Below, one piece after another: positions 42,664 through 53,001 of a stretch of DNA of 64,000 bases. This stretch comes from Crossiella sp. SN42. GTDB lineage: Bacteria > Actinomycetota > Actinomycetes > Mycobacteriales > Pseudonocardiaceae. The DNA lies in assembly GCF_023897065.1 (NCBI RefSeq), contig NZ_JAMHIV010000022.1, positions 62,001 through 126,000 of the forward strand, written 5' to 3'. The position numbers and the translations under genes were made by a program. Position 1 is the first letter of the stretch; the number at the start of each line of letters is the position of its first letter. The notes beneath the pieces were generated by a model. That model had not been told where the DNA came from and ran no database searches. It saw nothing but the letters and a program-made list of their open reading frames with translations.

Positions 42664-45048
42664 TCAGCCGGTGCGCGTCGGCTTCGTCCGGGTCGGTGGC
42701 GGGGTGGTCGGCCTGGTCGAGGTCGGCGGCCGGCTCGGCGTCGTGGTCACCGGGCGACCACCGGTGCTCGTGGTCGGCGGCGGCGGTGGCGCGGGGTTGC
42801 GGGTCCGGGTCGGCTTCGGCCGTTCGCCCGCCGCCTCGACCTCCGGCGGTCGAGGCCGATCGCTGTGCAGGTACCGCCCCTCGACCTCCGGCAGCCCAGC
42901 CACCGGCAGGTCGTTCATGATCCCGCCCTGGCCGTTGTCGCCGTTCATCGCGCGGAACCAGGTGCGTGCCGAGTACTTCCCGCCGTAGATGTACCGGCCC
43001 TGCGAACACGGTCGCGGCGGCTGGTCCGGGCCACCGTCGCACAGGGTCTGCGGCGCCGAGGTGTCGTCGAAGGTGAACACCGCGGCCGACAGTTGCGGGG
43101 TGAAGCCGAGGAAACCGGCCGACTTGTGCTCCTGGGTGGTGCCGGTCTTGCCCGCCATCGGCCGGTCCCACTTCACCAGCTTGGCCGCCGTGGTCGCGGT
43201 GCCGCCCAGGGTGTCCTTGCTCAGCGCCACCGTCATCGCGTTCGCCAGTCCCGGCTGCACCACCTGCTCGCACTTCTGTTCCTGCACCGGAACCGGCTGG
43301 TCCTTGCGGTCCAGCACCGCCTCGATCGGGCTGGGCGGGCACCACATGCCCTCACTGGCCAGGGTCGCGCCGACGTTGGCCAGCTCCAGCGTGCTGGTCG
43401 GGGTGGGGCCGAGGGTGAAGGAGCCGAAGTTCTGCTCGGCGAAGAACCGGCCGATCGGGCGCTTCTTCCGATCCTCCGTCGCGGTCATGGTGCCCAGGGT
43501 GCGCAGGCCGAGACGCTGCGCCATGTCCACCGCGGCCTTCACCCCGACGCGCTCCAGCAGGTGCACGAAGGTGGTGTTCGGCGACTTCGCCAGCGCGTCC
43601 TGCAGGCTCATCCGGGGCGGGTAGTTGCTGTTCTCGGCGTTCTGCACGCAGTACTTGCGCAGGCCCATCGCGCCCTGCGGGCAGCTGGCCCCGCCACCGA
43701 GGAAGACGTTGGATACGTAGGTGTCGGGCACCGGCACCGACTCGGTCAGCGTGCCGCCCTGTTCCAGCAGCGCGGCCGCGGTGAAGATCTTGTAGATCGA
43801 CCCGGCACCGTGGTTCTGCGGCGAGTACGGCAGGCCGAGGGTGGTCTGGCGGGCTTTGCGGTCCAGGCCATAGGTGCGGTTCGCGGTCAGCGCGACCACG
43901 CGGTGTTTGTCCTTGCCGGGCTTGATGATGGCCATGGCGTTGGCCACGTTCGGGGTCTGCGGCGGGACTTCCTTGTCCACCGAGGCCTTGGCCTTGGCCA
44001 GCGCGTTCCGGTCCAGGGTGGTCTTGATCGTGTAGCCGCCGCGGCGCAGGTCGTCCCGCTGGAAGCCGGAGTTTTCCAGGTACTTCAGCGCATAGTCGCA
44101 GAAGTAGCCGGGGTCGCCGACTCCGACGCAGCCGTTGGGCGGGCGCGCGGGGGTGGGCGACAGGTCGAGGTTGGTCTTCTTCTCCGCCTCGCCGACGTCG
44201 GCCGGGAGGCGGCCCTGGCGCACCATCTCGTCGATGACCACGTTGCGCCGCTCCAGTGCCCGCTCCGGGTGCCGGTAGGGGTTGAGCGCGCTCGGCTCGT
44301 TGACGATCCCGGCCAGCAGCGCGGCCTGGGCGACGGTCAGCTTGTCCTGGGTGGTGTCGAAGTAGGCGCGCGCCGCGGCCTGGATGCCGAAGGAGTTCTG
44401 CCCGAACGGCACGGTGTTGAGGTAGCGGGTCAGGATCTCGTCCTTGCTCAGGGTCTGTTCGAGTTGCAGCGAGATCCGCAGCTCGCGGATCTTGCGCGCC
44501 ATCGACTGCTCCTGCGCCCTGGTGCGCTCCACCGGGGTCTTGGCCGAGATGTGCGTGAGGTGGTTCTTCACGTACTGCTGGGTCAGGGTCGAGCCGCCCT
44601 GCGAGATCCGCCCAGCGACCGCGTTCGAGATGGCGGCCCGTCCCAGTGCCACCGGATCGACGCCTTGGTGGTCGTAGAACCGGTGGTCCTCGATCGCCAC
44701 GATCGCCGACTTCACCGTGTTGGAGATCTCGTGCGCCGGAACCGGCACCCGGTACTGGTCGTAGATGTGGGCGAAGGGCTTGCCGTCGGTGTCCAGCAGC
44801 GCGGTCATCTGCGGCACCTCGTCGGCGATCAGCTCCGCCGCGGTCCGATTCACATCATCGCTGGCCAGCACCGCCACCGCGCCCGCGCCCCCGGCGAGCG
44901 GGAACAACACGCCCGCGGCCAGCATCCCAGCCAGCGCGCACAGTCCAACCAGCTTCAACACCCCGCCCGCGACCCGCCGCACCCGGGGCGGCCCCGGATC
45001 GGCCTCGTCCAGCAGGGTGTCGAACGGTGTGCCCGTGGATCCCGTCAT
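42664..45048 (-). CDS. Class A penicillin-binding protein (transglycosylase-transpeptidase)
   Basis: About 794 residues. A membrane anchor (LVGLCALAGMLAAGVLFPL) is followed by a GT51 glycosyltransferase (EDHRFYDHQGVD, GGSTLTQQYVKN, LQLEQTLSKDEI) and a transpeptidase with GSIYKIF (SxxK serine), SPN and KTGTT. A Pro/Thr-rich tail ends the protein. It polymerises and cross-links peptidoglycan at the outer face of the membrane. ATG 45048 is the first convincing start; a TTG at 45117 is in frame. It may be an alternative (accessory) PBP. Confidence 0.93.
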   Translation of the reverse strand: MTGSTGTPFDTLLDEADPGPPRVRRVAGGVLKLVGLCALAGMLAAGVLFPLAGGAGAVAVLASDDVNRTAAELIADEVPQMTALLDTDGKPFAHIYDQYRVPVPAHEISNTVKSAIVAIEDHRFYDHQGVDPVALGRAAISNAVAGRISQGGSTLTQQYVKNHLTHISAKTPVERTRAQEQSMARKIRELRISLQLEQTLSKDEILTRYLNTVPFGQNSFGIQAAARAYFDTTQDKLTVAQAALLAGIVNEPSALNPYRHPERALERRNVVIDEMVRQGRLPADVGEAEKKTNLDLSPTPARPPNGCVGVGDPGYFCDYALKYLENSGFQRDDLRRGGYTIKTTLDRNALAKAKASVDKEVPPQTPNVANAMAIIKPGKDKHRVVALTANRTYGLDRKARQTTLGLPYSPQNHGAGSIYKIFTAAALLEQGGTLTESVPVPDTYVSNVFLGGGASCPQGAMGLRKYCVQNAENSNYPPRMSLQDALAKSPNTTFVHLLERVGVKAAVDMAQRLGLRTLGTMTATEDRKKRPIGRFFAEQNFGSFTLGPTPTSTLELANVGATLASEGMWCPPSPIEAVLDRKDQPVPVQEQKCEQVVQPGLANAMTVALSKDTLGGTATTAAKLVKWDRPMAGKTGTTQEHKSAGFLGFTPQLSAAVFTFDDTSAPQTLCDGGPDQPPRPCSQGRYIYGGKYSARTWFRAMNGDNGQGGIMNDLPVAGLPEVEGRYLHSDRPRPPEVEAAGERPKPTRTRNPAPPPPPTTSTGGRPVTTTPSRPPTSTRPTTPPPTRTKPTRTG

Positions 45049-45702
45049 CGCGATCAGCCCGCCGTTCGGAGTGCCCAGGTATCTCTCATGGTGGTAGCCC
45101 GAGTACCGCACAGGCAACCAACTCGATCAGGTGGCGTGTCGCCTACCGCGCGTCGCGGCCCGCGTGTCCCGCGTGTCCCGCGTGCGTGTCCGGGCGCGGA
45201 CGTGCCGGGACCCGCAGGGGCGCGCCGAGGCCAGATGCGGAGGCCAGACGACGCCAGGCGGGGCTGCGGGCGAGGTGCGGCGCGGACGATGTGGGCGCGG
45301 ACGATGTGGGCGCGGACGATGTGCGAGCGTGCCGGGGCTGAGCGGGTCGCGGGGCCGCCGAGCGGGTGGCGGGGCCGGTGGGCTGTAGCGATGCCCACGG
45401 GCTGGGGCGTTGCCCAGGCCGGTGCGTGCCGGCACCACCGGAGCCGCACCGACAGCGGCGACGCGACGTCGGCGATGACGACGCGACATGGGTGGTGACA
45501 CGGCGACGGCGATGCGTCGGCGGCGAGATGCCGTAGCCCGGCGGCGAGTCCGCGGTCCCGCGGCGGGAACCACCCACCCGGAGCCGACGACCGGGCCGTT
45601 GGGCTCGCGCTCTGGGGCCGAGCTGGGGCCGACGCGTTGTGGCGGTAGCGCCGGGCCTGGGGCAGCCGGGGCTGAGCTGTACCCGGGCTGTGTCCGGCCC
45701 GC
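45049..45702. other. GC-rich noncoding stretch downstream of copy B
   Basis: About 650 bp with no credible gene. Low-complexity, with short GCGACG- and GTGTCCCGCG-like repeats and a 15-bp tandem repeat. It resembles the tails following the other copies of the conserved element. Confidence 0.5.
45281..45325. repeat. 15-bp tandem repeat, three copies
   Basis: CGCGGACGATGTGGG repeated at 45281, 45296 and 45311 (the last ends GCG). Noncoding. Copy number could vary between strains. Confidence 0.8.
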
Positions 45703-45780
45703 GTGTTCCCCGCCCCCGCCCTCCGCTTCCTCTGCGGAACGCTTTTCGGGCCAAAAAGGTTGCTTTCCGTCTTGATCTTC
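45703..45780 (-). repeat. Conserved ~80-bp intergenic element, copy B
   Basis: Minus-strand copy of the 40012 element: GATCAAGACGGAAAGCAACC, CTTTTT-N5-GAAAAG, the invariant GCGTTCCGCAGAGGAAGCGG and GGCGGGGAA. The stem change C to T keeps pairing as U-G. It lies about 250 bp downstream of the C39-like gene and beyond that gene's terminator. Confidence 0.7.
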
Positions 45781-45968
45781 GCGTCGGCTGGGGCCAGCGG
45801 ATGCCGGTTGGGCCGTCCCCAGTCTACCGCGCCGCGAGCACTCGACCCAGCCGCCCCGGCGGCCCCCGTGAACCGGCGGCAGCGCTCTGAACAGGGGAAA
45901 CAGCTCCGCGAGCACTGTGCGAGCGCGGCTGGGCCGTCGCAGCTATCCACAGGCTCAGTCAAAAAAGC

Positions 45969-45999
45969 CGAGGACCCCGTCACCCGGACGGGGTCCTCG
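45969..45999 (-). terminator. Intrinsic terminator of the C39-like gene
   Basis: CGAGGACCCCGTC (45969-45981) pairs with GACGGGGTCCTCG (45987-45999), 13 bp with a 5-nt loop. On the minus strand it is followed by GGC and six or more T residues. It is 29 bp after the stop of the secreted protein gene. Confidence 0.9.
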
Positions 46000-46028
46000 T
46001 TCGCATCCATTCGAGTGAGCGGCCGGGG

Positions 46029-46955
46029 TCACGGCGCCATGGAGAACCAGTTGAACGTCTCCACCATCTGCCGGGTCGTGCCCACGTAACGCCGTCCGGT
46101 CAGCTCCCAGCGGTTCACCGTCCGGTAGGTGCCGGGCTTGAGGCTCTCGTCCTCGGCGGTGTCCGGGTTGTCGTCCACCGGCAGGTACTCGTTGATCACC
46201 CGGCGGGTCAGCGTCACGTCCAGCGACTCGTACGCCGACTGGGTCTTCAGGTAGTCGCCGTCGCCGTGGTCCCAGGCACGGCCCGGGTCGGCCAGCTTGA
46301 GCTGCACCGTGTTGCCGCCGAAGGAGCCCTTCGCCGCGACCACGGTGACGATGTGGCCGCCGTTGCGCTCCAGGCTGCCGGTCTGGGGGCCCTCCTTGTA
46401 ACGGCCGTAGACCATTTGGACGGGGCCTTCGTTCAGTTTCTTGGCCAGGTCGCCGGAGAAGTCGGTGCTGGTGTGGCTGCTGGTGTTGCCGGAGGTGGTG
46501 GTCCAGCCGGCGTCGCGGGCCTTCTTGGTGGCGATGGTGAAGGCGTTGCGCAGGTTGCCCATGTTGGTGCCGCCGTCGTACTTGGCGTCCACGCCGATGC
46601 GCCCGATCGAGTTGGTGATGACGTTGTAGTCGGCCTGGTCCTTGGGGTTGAGGTTGCGCAGGTCGGTGGTGAGCCAGCCGACCGGGGCGTTCTTCTCGTG
46701 CGCCCAGTAGTGCAGCACGTTGTACAGCGAGGCGGGGCCGCAGTAGGCGCTGCCGTTGTTCTCCAGGCCGGCGCGGAACTGGTCGACGTCGCTGATGCCG
46801 CACTGCTTGACGTCGAAGTCGGCGCCGCTGACATCAGTGGCGCGGACGCAGGCAGGCGGGGGAGCGATGTCCGCCGATGCGGCGCCGGGAAGCGCGGCCA
46901 TGGTGGCGGCGGTCGCTGCTGCGGCGAGGATCAGGTTGCTGGCCTTGCGGATCAT
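46029..46955 (-). CDS. Secreted C39-like cysteine peptidase-fold protein
   Basis: 308 residues. A clear signal peptide (LILAAAATAATMAALPGAAS then ADIAPP) precedes a papain/C39-like domain: AYCGPASLYNVLHYWA (Cys), NGGHIVTVV (His) and LADPG (Asp), in the order expected for a peptidase triad. AGGAG lies 4 nt before the ATG. Substrate unknown; it may act on extracellular peptides or cell-wall cross-links. A strong terminator follows the stop. Confidence 0.75.
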   Translation of the reverse strand: MIRKASNLILAAAATAATMAALPGAASADIAPPPACVRATDVSGADFDVKQCGISDVDQFRAGLENNGSAYCGPASLYNVLHYWAHEKNAPVGWLTTDLRNLNPKDQADYNVITNSIGRIGVDAKYDGGTNMGNLRNAFTIATKKARDAGWTTTSGNTSSHTSTDFSGDLAKKLNEGPVQMVYGRYKEGPQTGSLERNGGHIVTVVAAKGSFGGNTVQLKLADPGRAWDHGDGDYLKTQSAYESLDVTLTRRVINEYLPVDDNPDTAEDESLKPGTYRTVNRWELTGRRYVGTTRQMVETFNWFSMAP

Positions 46956-47065
46956 GGCTCCTACCTTCGGTTTCTCCGCCGCCCCTCGCGGCGTGATAGG
47001 TAGAGCCTGTTCTCCGGGACCCCCACGGGCATGAGGGGCGAACCCCCAAATCCGCCCCGGCCCCC

Positions 47066-49394
47066 CTACACCAGCGCCTGTGCCAGGTCCCGGCGGCCGG
47101 TGATGCCGAGCGTGGTGTAGATCCGCCCCAGGTGGTTCTCCACGGTCTTGGGCGTCACGAACAGCTCCTGGGCGATCTCCCGGTTGGCCCGCCCGGCCGC
47201 GGCCAGCCCGGCGACCCGGCGTTCGCTGGCGGTCAGCGCCTCGGGCCCGGCGAACACCGGTCGCCGCGGCCGGTCGCCCAGCGCCTCCAGGGCTTCCACC
47301 GCGCGTTGCCGCAGCGCCGCCGAGCCGCAGTCCCCGGCCAGGTCGATGCCCCGGTGCAGCACCTCGCGGGCGTCCCCGCGCCGGCGCGCGACCCGCAGCG
47401 CCTCGCCCAGGCCGACCAGGGACCTGGCCAGTTCCAGCCGCGCCGGGCTCGCCCGCAACACCGCGACGGACTCGGTCAGCAGGTCCAGCCGCCGCTCCGG
47501 CTCGGCGTGGGCGAGCAGCCGCAGCGCCGCCCCGACCTCGGTGGCCGCGCCCCACCTGCGGGCGATGGCCAGCTGTTCGGCGGCCAGCGTGCCCGCCTCG
47601 GCGGTGTCGCCGAGCAGCATCGCCGCGCGCGCCGCGGGCGCCCGCCACGAGATGGTCGGCGGGTCCAGACCGGCCTCTGCCATCAGGTCCCGCTGCCGGG
47701 CGGACTCGGCGCGGGCGAGGCGGGGATCGTTGCGGCCCAACGCGATCAGCGCCCTGGGCTCGTGCAGCCAGATGGTCGGCATCATGGTCGGCCGGTCCGG
47801 GTGCGCGGTGTCGAAGCGGTCCAGCGCGGCGGCCGCGCCGTCCAGGTCGCCGCGTTCCAGGGCGGCGTAGGCGGTGAAGTGGGTGCCGGTGGCGCGCAGG
47901 GCGATCACGTGCGGGGCCGGATCCTCGTGGGTGATCGCGGCCAGCGCGCCCTCGGACTCGGCGTCCACCGCGGCCACGTCGCCGAGCCGCCAGTTCAGGA
48001 ACAGTCCCGCGTTGGCCACCATGGCGAACTCCACCGGCGAGCCGTGCGCGCGCACCCGCAGCCGCGCCCGGTCGATCTCCCGCCGCGCCGGCTCCACGCC
48101 GTCCGCGGAGATCAGCGCCAGCAGCGCGACCACCCAGGCGACCATGGCCTCGCTGGAGCCGGTGGCGTCGTCGAAGTAGGCGCCGTTGGCCAGCGCCGGG
48201 TCGCGGTGGCGGCGACCTCGGCGGCGGGGCGGACCTCGTAGCGGCCCATCTGGGCGAGCAGCTCGAGCAGCGTCCGCTCATCCGGTGTGCCGCCCGGCAG
48301 GCCGGCGTAGCCGCGCAGGTGGGCGGAGGAGCGGTGCCGTTCCCCGGCCATGAACGAGCGGATCACCGCCAGCCGCGCCTCCAGGTGCAGCCGCCCGGCG
48401 TCCCGGTCCCCGGCGGGCCGGGCCCGGATCGCGGCCTCCAGCTCGGCGATGGCGGTGGCCGGGCCGTCGACCACCGCGGTCGCCGAGGCCGCCGCGGCGA
48501 GCAGTTCCGCGTCGGGCAGACCGGCGGCCGCGGCGCGCAACTCGTCCCTGGCCCGCGCGGCCTCCCCGGTGCGCAGCAGCGCCCGCCCCAGCTCCGCCCG
48601 CAACGCCGGATCGTCCGGGTCCTCGTCAACCGCCCTGGTCAGGTGCTCGGCCGCGGCCCGCCCGTGCAACCCGCGGCGGGCCACCGGGCCGAGGCCGGCG
48701 AGCACCGCCTCGCGCACCACCGGATGCACAAAGACCAGGTGGTTCCCGTCGCTGACCAGCACGTTCGCCGCGGCGAGCGCCTCGGCCGCGGCGGTCAGCT
48801 CCGCCGGGTCGAGTCCGGTGATCGTCGCCGCCTGCCACGGGTCGCTGCCCACGCCGAGCACCGCGGCCGCTCCGGCCAGCCGCACCGCCGCCGAGGGCAA
48901 CCGGCCCAGCGCGGCCCGGAACACCGTGCTCGGGCCCAGCGTGCCGACCCGTGCCGCCGTCGCCGCCTCGTCCAAGGGCAGGCCCAACGTGTCCAGCTCG
49001 TCGACCAGAACCCTTGCCAGGAAAGGGTTTCCGCCACTGGCCGCATGCAGCGCCGTGACCACCGCCGGTGCGGCGGCCGGTCCGGGGCGGGCGGCGAGCA
49101 GTGCGGTCAGCGCCGCGGCGGTCAGTGGCCGCGGCAGCACCCGCTCGGCCTGCCGGGACACGCTCAGCTGGGCCAGCGGCCCGGTGTTCTCCGCGGGCGG
49201 GCGGGTGGCCACGACCAGCGCGATCGGCAGGTGGCCAGGTCCCTGGTGGCCTGCACCAGGCGGGTCTTGCCGATCCCGGCGCGGCCCTCGATCAGCACCA
49301 CCCGGCCCTCGCCGCGGGCAGCTGAGTCCAGCGCCGCCTCGATCCGGGAAAGCTCCGACTCGCGTTCCAGGACGGCGGAGTCGGGCGTGCGCAC
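47066..49394 (-). pseudogene. LAL-type LuxR regulator, frameshifted with internal deletion
   Basis: Starts at GTG 49394 (6 nt after a -10-like TACGAT) with a normal LAL N-terminus and Walker A GRAGIGKT. Near 49240 the frame changes and most of the ATPase between Walker A and LPIALVVATRP is missing. A long middle part follows in the second frame, which changes again near 48150-48190. The C-terminal LuxR helix-turn-helix (LTASERRVAGLAAAGRANRE, then VTPKTVENHLGRIYTTLG) is intact. The missing segment argues for true decay and not only sequencing error. The separate downstream frame could still make a truncated DNA-binding protein. Confidence 0.78.
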
Positions 49395-49507
49395 GGCCGG
49401 ATCGTAACCGCGAAAACCGCCGGTGGAGCCGCTGATACCCCGTGGTGATCAACCTGGGCGACCGCCGTGACCCGGTTGGCCGAACCCCGGCCGCGCGGCA
49501 GAGGAGC

Positions 49508-51679
49508 TCAGGGCTCGGCCGTGCCGTCCAGGACCATCCGCCAGTGCACCAGGTTGTGGCAGGTGATCAGGATGTTCGGATGCCACGGCCCCAGCACCCG
49601 CACCTGGTCGTCGAGCACCCTGGCCAGTTCGGTCACCGCCGCCGCCGGATCACCGGCGTGACCGCGCCAGCGCGCCAGGTTGTGCCGCGTGGTCAGCGTG
49701 TTCGGATGCCAGGGGCCGAGGGCGAAGATCTGGTCCCGCAGCAGCCGTTCCAGCTCGGTCACCGCGGTCGCGGCATCGCCGGTCGCGCCGCGCCAGCGGG
49801 CCAGGTCGTGCCGGGTGGTCAGGGTGTCCGGGTGGCGCGCGCCGAGGACCCGCACCTGCTCGCGCAGCACCGCTTCCAGTTCGGGCACGGTGCGCGCGTG
49901 CTCACCGGCGTGGCCGCGCCAGCGGGCGAGGTTGTGCCGGGTGGTCAGGGCGTGCGGATGGTGTGGCCCGAGCACCCGTTCCTGGTCGGCGAGCACCCGC
50001 TCCAGCTCCCGCACCGCGCCCGCGGCGTCACCGGTCTCGCCGCGCCAGTAGGCCGCGTTGTGCCGCGCGGTCAACGTGCTCGGGTGATCCGCGCCGACCA
50101 GCTGCCGGGTGAGCCGGTGCAGCCGGTGGAACCAGCGGGTGGCCGCGGCGACCTGCCCGCTCTCACCGAGGCTGTTGCCCGCGTGGAAGAGCAGCTCGTG
50201 CTCGGCGGTCCAGCGCTGGTCGGCGGTGTGCCGGTGCAGCGCCGCGGTGTTCGCCCGCAGCGCCCGCACCAGCGGCAGGTCCTTCTCCACCGGCGGCCAC
50301 ACCTGGCGCAGCGCGTCCGCGACCAGCTTCGCCCAGCAGGGCAGGCGATCGCCCAGCTCCTCCCGCGCGGCCCGCTGCACCAGCGTGTGCACCCGGACCG
50401 CGCGGTGCGGCGTGCCGGGATCGTGGGTCACCAGGTTCATCCGGTGCAGCCCACGCAGCGCGGTGCGCGCCTGCTCGGCGTCCACCGGCCTGCCGACGAT
50501 CTCGCCGAGGTGCTCGAGCACGGCCGGGCTGGTGAACACCGCCTCCGGCGCCCCGTTGGGGTCCAGCACGCTGGCCACGGTCAGCAGCGGCCGGGCCAGC
50601 CCCGCCGGTTCCAGCCGGTCGGCGCGCTCGACCGACAGCGACCAGGCCGCGGCGACCGTGGCCAGGTGCTCATCGGGCAGCGCGTCCCGCTCCGGCAGCA
50701 GCGAGTCCAGTCGCCGCCGCCGGTCGGCCAGCCGCGCGCGGTACTGCGCGCAGGTCAGGTCCTGGTCGATGATGTACGCGCTGGCCTGCGCCAACGCCAG
50801 CGGCAGCCGGCCGAGGTCCTCGGCGAGGCCGTCCGCGCCGGTTAGTAGGCGCGGGGTCCCGGCGAACTTCGCGGCCAGGTAGGCGGCCGATTCGGCGGCG
50901 CTGAACAGCCCGACGTCCAGGATCCGGCGTCCCGCGCCGCGCAGTGCCGCGTCCCGTCGGCGGGTGGTGGCCAGCACCGGGCCTGGCGGCCACAGCCCGT
51001 TGAGGTCGGCGGGCGCGCGGACGTCGTCCAGGACCACCAGCCAGCGCTGCGGCGCGTGCGCCAGCCAGGCGAGGAAGCGTTCCGCGGCGAGCTCCGCGCC
51101 ACCGCCGAAGCCGGTCAGGTCGGCGTAGGCAGAGGCGTAGGCGGCGATCACCGCCTCGCGGGAGTTCGCGGTCACCCAGACGAGCAGGTCCAGGTCGCCG
51201 GAGAGGCGGCGGACGTGGTCGGCGACGAGCTGGGTCTTGCCGGCCCCGGCGGGACCGGAGAGCACCACCGCGGTCGCGTGGCCATGATCGGCACCAGGCT
51301 CGTTTCCGCTCCCGGCAGCTGACCCGTGCCCGCGCGCAGTCGCGTTCCCGGCACCAGACCCAGGCTTGTTCCCGCGCTCGGTGGCGTCCTCGGCACCAGG
51401 CCCAGGCTTGTTTCCGCTCCCGGTCGCGTTCTCGGTGTCAGGCCCATCCCCGCTCGCGGTCGCGTTCCCGCCCGTCGGCTCGGTCAGTTCGGCCAGCCGG
51501 GTGCCCTCCGCGCGCGGCTGGAAGCAGTCCGCCCGCGGCGGCACCACCCCGTACCGCCTCGGCCAGCGCGGCTCCGCGGTCGAGGCCCCGGCGGCCCCGT
51601 GGAAGTGCACGCCCCCGTGGACCTGCCCCACCATCGCCGCGCCACCCCGCACCCCTCCGGCGAGCGCATTCCTGTTCAC
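49508..51679 (-). CDS. NB-ARC/TPR protein (GNVHFHG-type)
   Basis: 723 residues from GTG 51679. It has an N-terminal GQVHGGVHFHG motif of the kind seen in actinomycete NB-ARC proteins. A low-complexity Gly/Asn/Ser/Ala insert (about 65-135, with repeats of ATGSGNKPG-like words) comes before the P-loop GPAGAGKTQ. Then come WLVVLDDV (Walker B), an ARC-like helical part and C-terminal TPRs of the kinesin-light-chain type (HPNTLTTRHNLARWRGHAGD repeated about four times, 42-residue period). These STAND-like proteins act as signalling hubs or conflict sensors. Partners unknown. Confidence 0.85.
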   Translation of the reverse strand: MNRNALAGGVRGGAAMVGQVHGGVHFHGAAGASTAEPRWPRRYGVVPPRADCFQPRAEGTRLAELTEPTGGNATASGDGPDTENATGSGNKPGPGAEDATERGNKPGSGAGNATARGHGSAAGSGNEPGADHGHATAVVLSGPAGAGKTQLVADHVRRLSGDLDLLVWVTANSREAVIAAYASAYADLTGFGGGAELAAERFLAWLAHAPQRWLVVLDDVRAPADLNGLWPPGPVLATTRRRDAALRGAGRRILDVGLFSAAESAAYLAAKFAGTPRLLTGADGLAEDLGRLPLALAQASAYIIDQDLTCAQYRARLADRRRRLDSLLPERDALPDEHLATVAAAWSLSVERADRLEPAGLARPLLTVASVLDPNGAPEAVFTSPAVLEHLGEIVGRPVDAEQARTALRGLHRMNLVTHDPGTPHRAVRVHTLVQRAAREELGDRLPCWAKLVADALRQVWPPVEKDLPLVRALRANTAALHRHTADQRWTAEHELLFHAGNSLGESGQVAAATRWFHRLHRLTRQLVGADHPSTLTARHNAAYWRGETGDAAGAVRELERVLADQERVLGPHHPHALTTRHNLARWRGHAGEHARTVPELEAVLREQVRVLGARHPDTLTTRHDLARWRGATGDAATAVTELERLLRDQIFALGPWHPNTLTTRHNLARWRGHAGDPAAAVTELARVLDDQVRVLGPWHPNILITCHNLVHWRMVLDGTAEP

Positions 51680-52284
51680 GTGTCCTGCCCCCTGCTACCA
51701 GGCGATTTACCTGTACAACCACCGCTCGCGAACGAGTGATGGCAGTCACGCTAATGGGTGTGTCAACACGAGTTGCAGGGCGGTCTGCACACTCGGGGTC
51801 GCCGCGCTTGTGCGCCACAAACGGAACAAATCGGGCTCGAATCCGTGGCGCCGAGCCGTCTGTCCATTGTGGACACTGTCGGCGCTGGGACTGTCTCGCG
51901 GCGGCCGCGCCGGCGGTCGGCCGGTCGCTCCCCGGCCGGCGGTCCTCGTCGTCGATATCCGCGCGGGTGTCCGGAGAACGCACAACTTCGTTGGGCCGAA
52001 CGGGTGCTTCGGTGTACCGCCTTTTCCGTACCGCGACCGTTTCGGAAAGTGCGGTGACGAACGCCTCAGCACGGCTTCGCAACGGCGCTCGCGTCTGCGC
52101 GCCAACGGCAACGCCGCTGCTCCAGCGAGGGCGAAAGTTGCTGATCATGACGGGTGCGACCGGCAGAACCGGCTCGCGGCAACCCACCGGAAGTCGAGTG
52201 GCCGAGTCCTATTAGCAGTATTCTTCTCCGATTCGTTACCCTCTCTGTGGGGGTACTTCTCAACTGGCCAGAACGGAGACGTTC
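51680..52284. other. Intergenic, no convincing gene
   Basis: About 600 bp, less GC-rich in parts. Open frames exist on both strands but lack ribosome sites and coherent protein features. It should hold the promoters of the NB-ARC gene and of the small gene at 52285. Confidence 0.4.
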
Positions 52285-52632
52285 GTGTTCACGCCGCACC
52301 CGGTTCGGCGAAGCCGTATCACCAGTTCGAAGGTCACCTGGCGGGCCGCGATGCCACGCATCGCGCACGGCCCGGCAAGTGCGAACGGGAGTCAGGCCAC
52401 GGTCACCGAACCGTCCAACAACACCACTGGGCAGCAGGACCTGTTCGCGCTCGATCGCGAGCCAGCGCAGCCGGTAGATGACCGCGTCGATCTGCCCGTC
52501 GACGAGTTTCCGCAGGTGGAGCTGACCGGCGAGGACGACGTCCTCCCGCCGGAGATCAGCTTCGAGCTGTTCCTTGAACGCCTGGACGAAGTCCTGCGCG
52601 CCGAGGCCGACGCCAACTCGGTGAGGTCCTGA
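52285..52632 (+). CDS. Small acidic hypothetical protein
   Basis: 115 residues from GTG 52285 with GGAG 6 nt upstream. The N-terminus is basic, the C-terminal half strongly acidic (VDDRVDLPVDEFPQVELTGE, then PPEISFELFLERLDEVL helix). No family recognised. It stands alone, divergent from the NB-ARC/TPR gene. Confidence 0.5.
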   Translation: MFTPHPVRRSRITSSKVTWRAAMPRIAHGPASANGSQATVTEPSNNTTGQQDLFALDREPAQPVDDRVDLPVDEFPQVELTGEDDVLPPEISFELFLERLDEVLRAEADANSVRS

Positions 52633-52952
52633 TCCACCAGCCCTGACCCGTTGGCGGGTCGGGAACTTCCCCTCGACGGGCATTCGAGTCGCCGAGGACG
52701 CTAGCGGTCGCGCCAAGATCACCTGATCTTCCTCAGGCCGCGACCCGGGGGCGCAGGACTACCCCGATCGGGTCACCCAGCACATCAAGCACATCAGGTT
52801 CACCCGTTGGGGCCACCTGCCGGTCATCCGGCCACTGGCCCCGGCGAAGCCGTGCGGCGTTGGCTGGTGCCGGACCACTCCGGCATCGGCCGAGCCGCCC
52901 GCTGGGTCGGGGTGACTGTCCACAAGGGATGGTCGCTTCCGCTTGTCTTCCG

Positions 52953-53001
52953 CCGGTTGCCGGTTGCCGGTTGCCGGTTGCCGGTTGCCGGTTGCCGGTT
53001 C
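52953..53001. repeat. Heptamer tandem repeat CCGGTTG, seven units
   Basis: Six exact units and a final CCGGTTC. Noncoding; period 7 shifts the reading frame with each unit. Confidence 0.9.

Noticed and set aside
45054-46010. Minus-strand open frame containing the conserved element copy B
   Set aside because: It starts inside a terminator hairpin and has no ribosome site. The peptide around the element (NLFGPKSVPQRKRR) recurs at the other copies, but nearly all base changes alter amino acids, so coding is not favoured.
46956-48281. N-terminal extension of the C39-like protein into the LuxR region
   Set aside because: The frame is open by chance. The signal peptide and AGGAG site place the start at 46955.
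51736-52215. Possible 159-codon gene upstream of 52285
   Set aside because: No ribosome site, no coherent protein features and Arg/Ser/Ala-rich composition typical of a chance frame.
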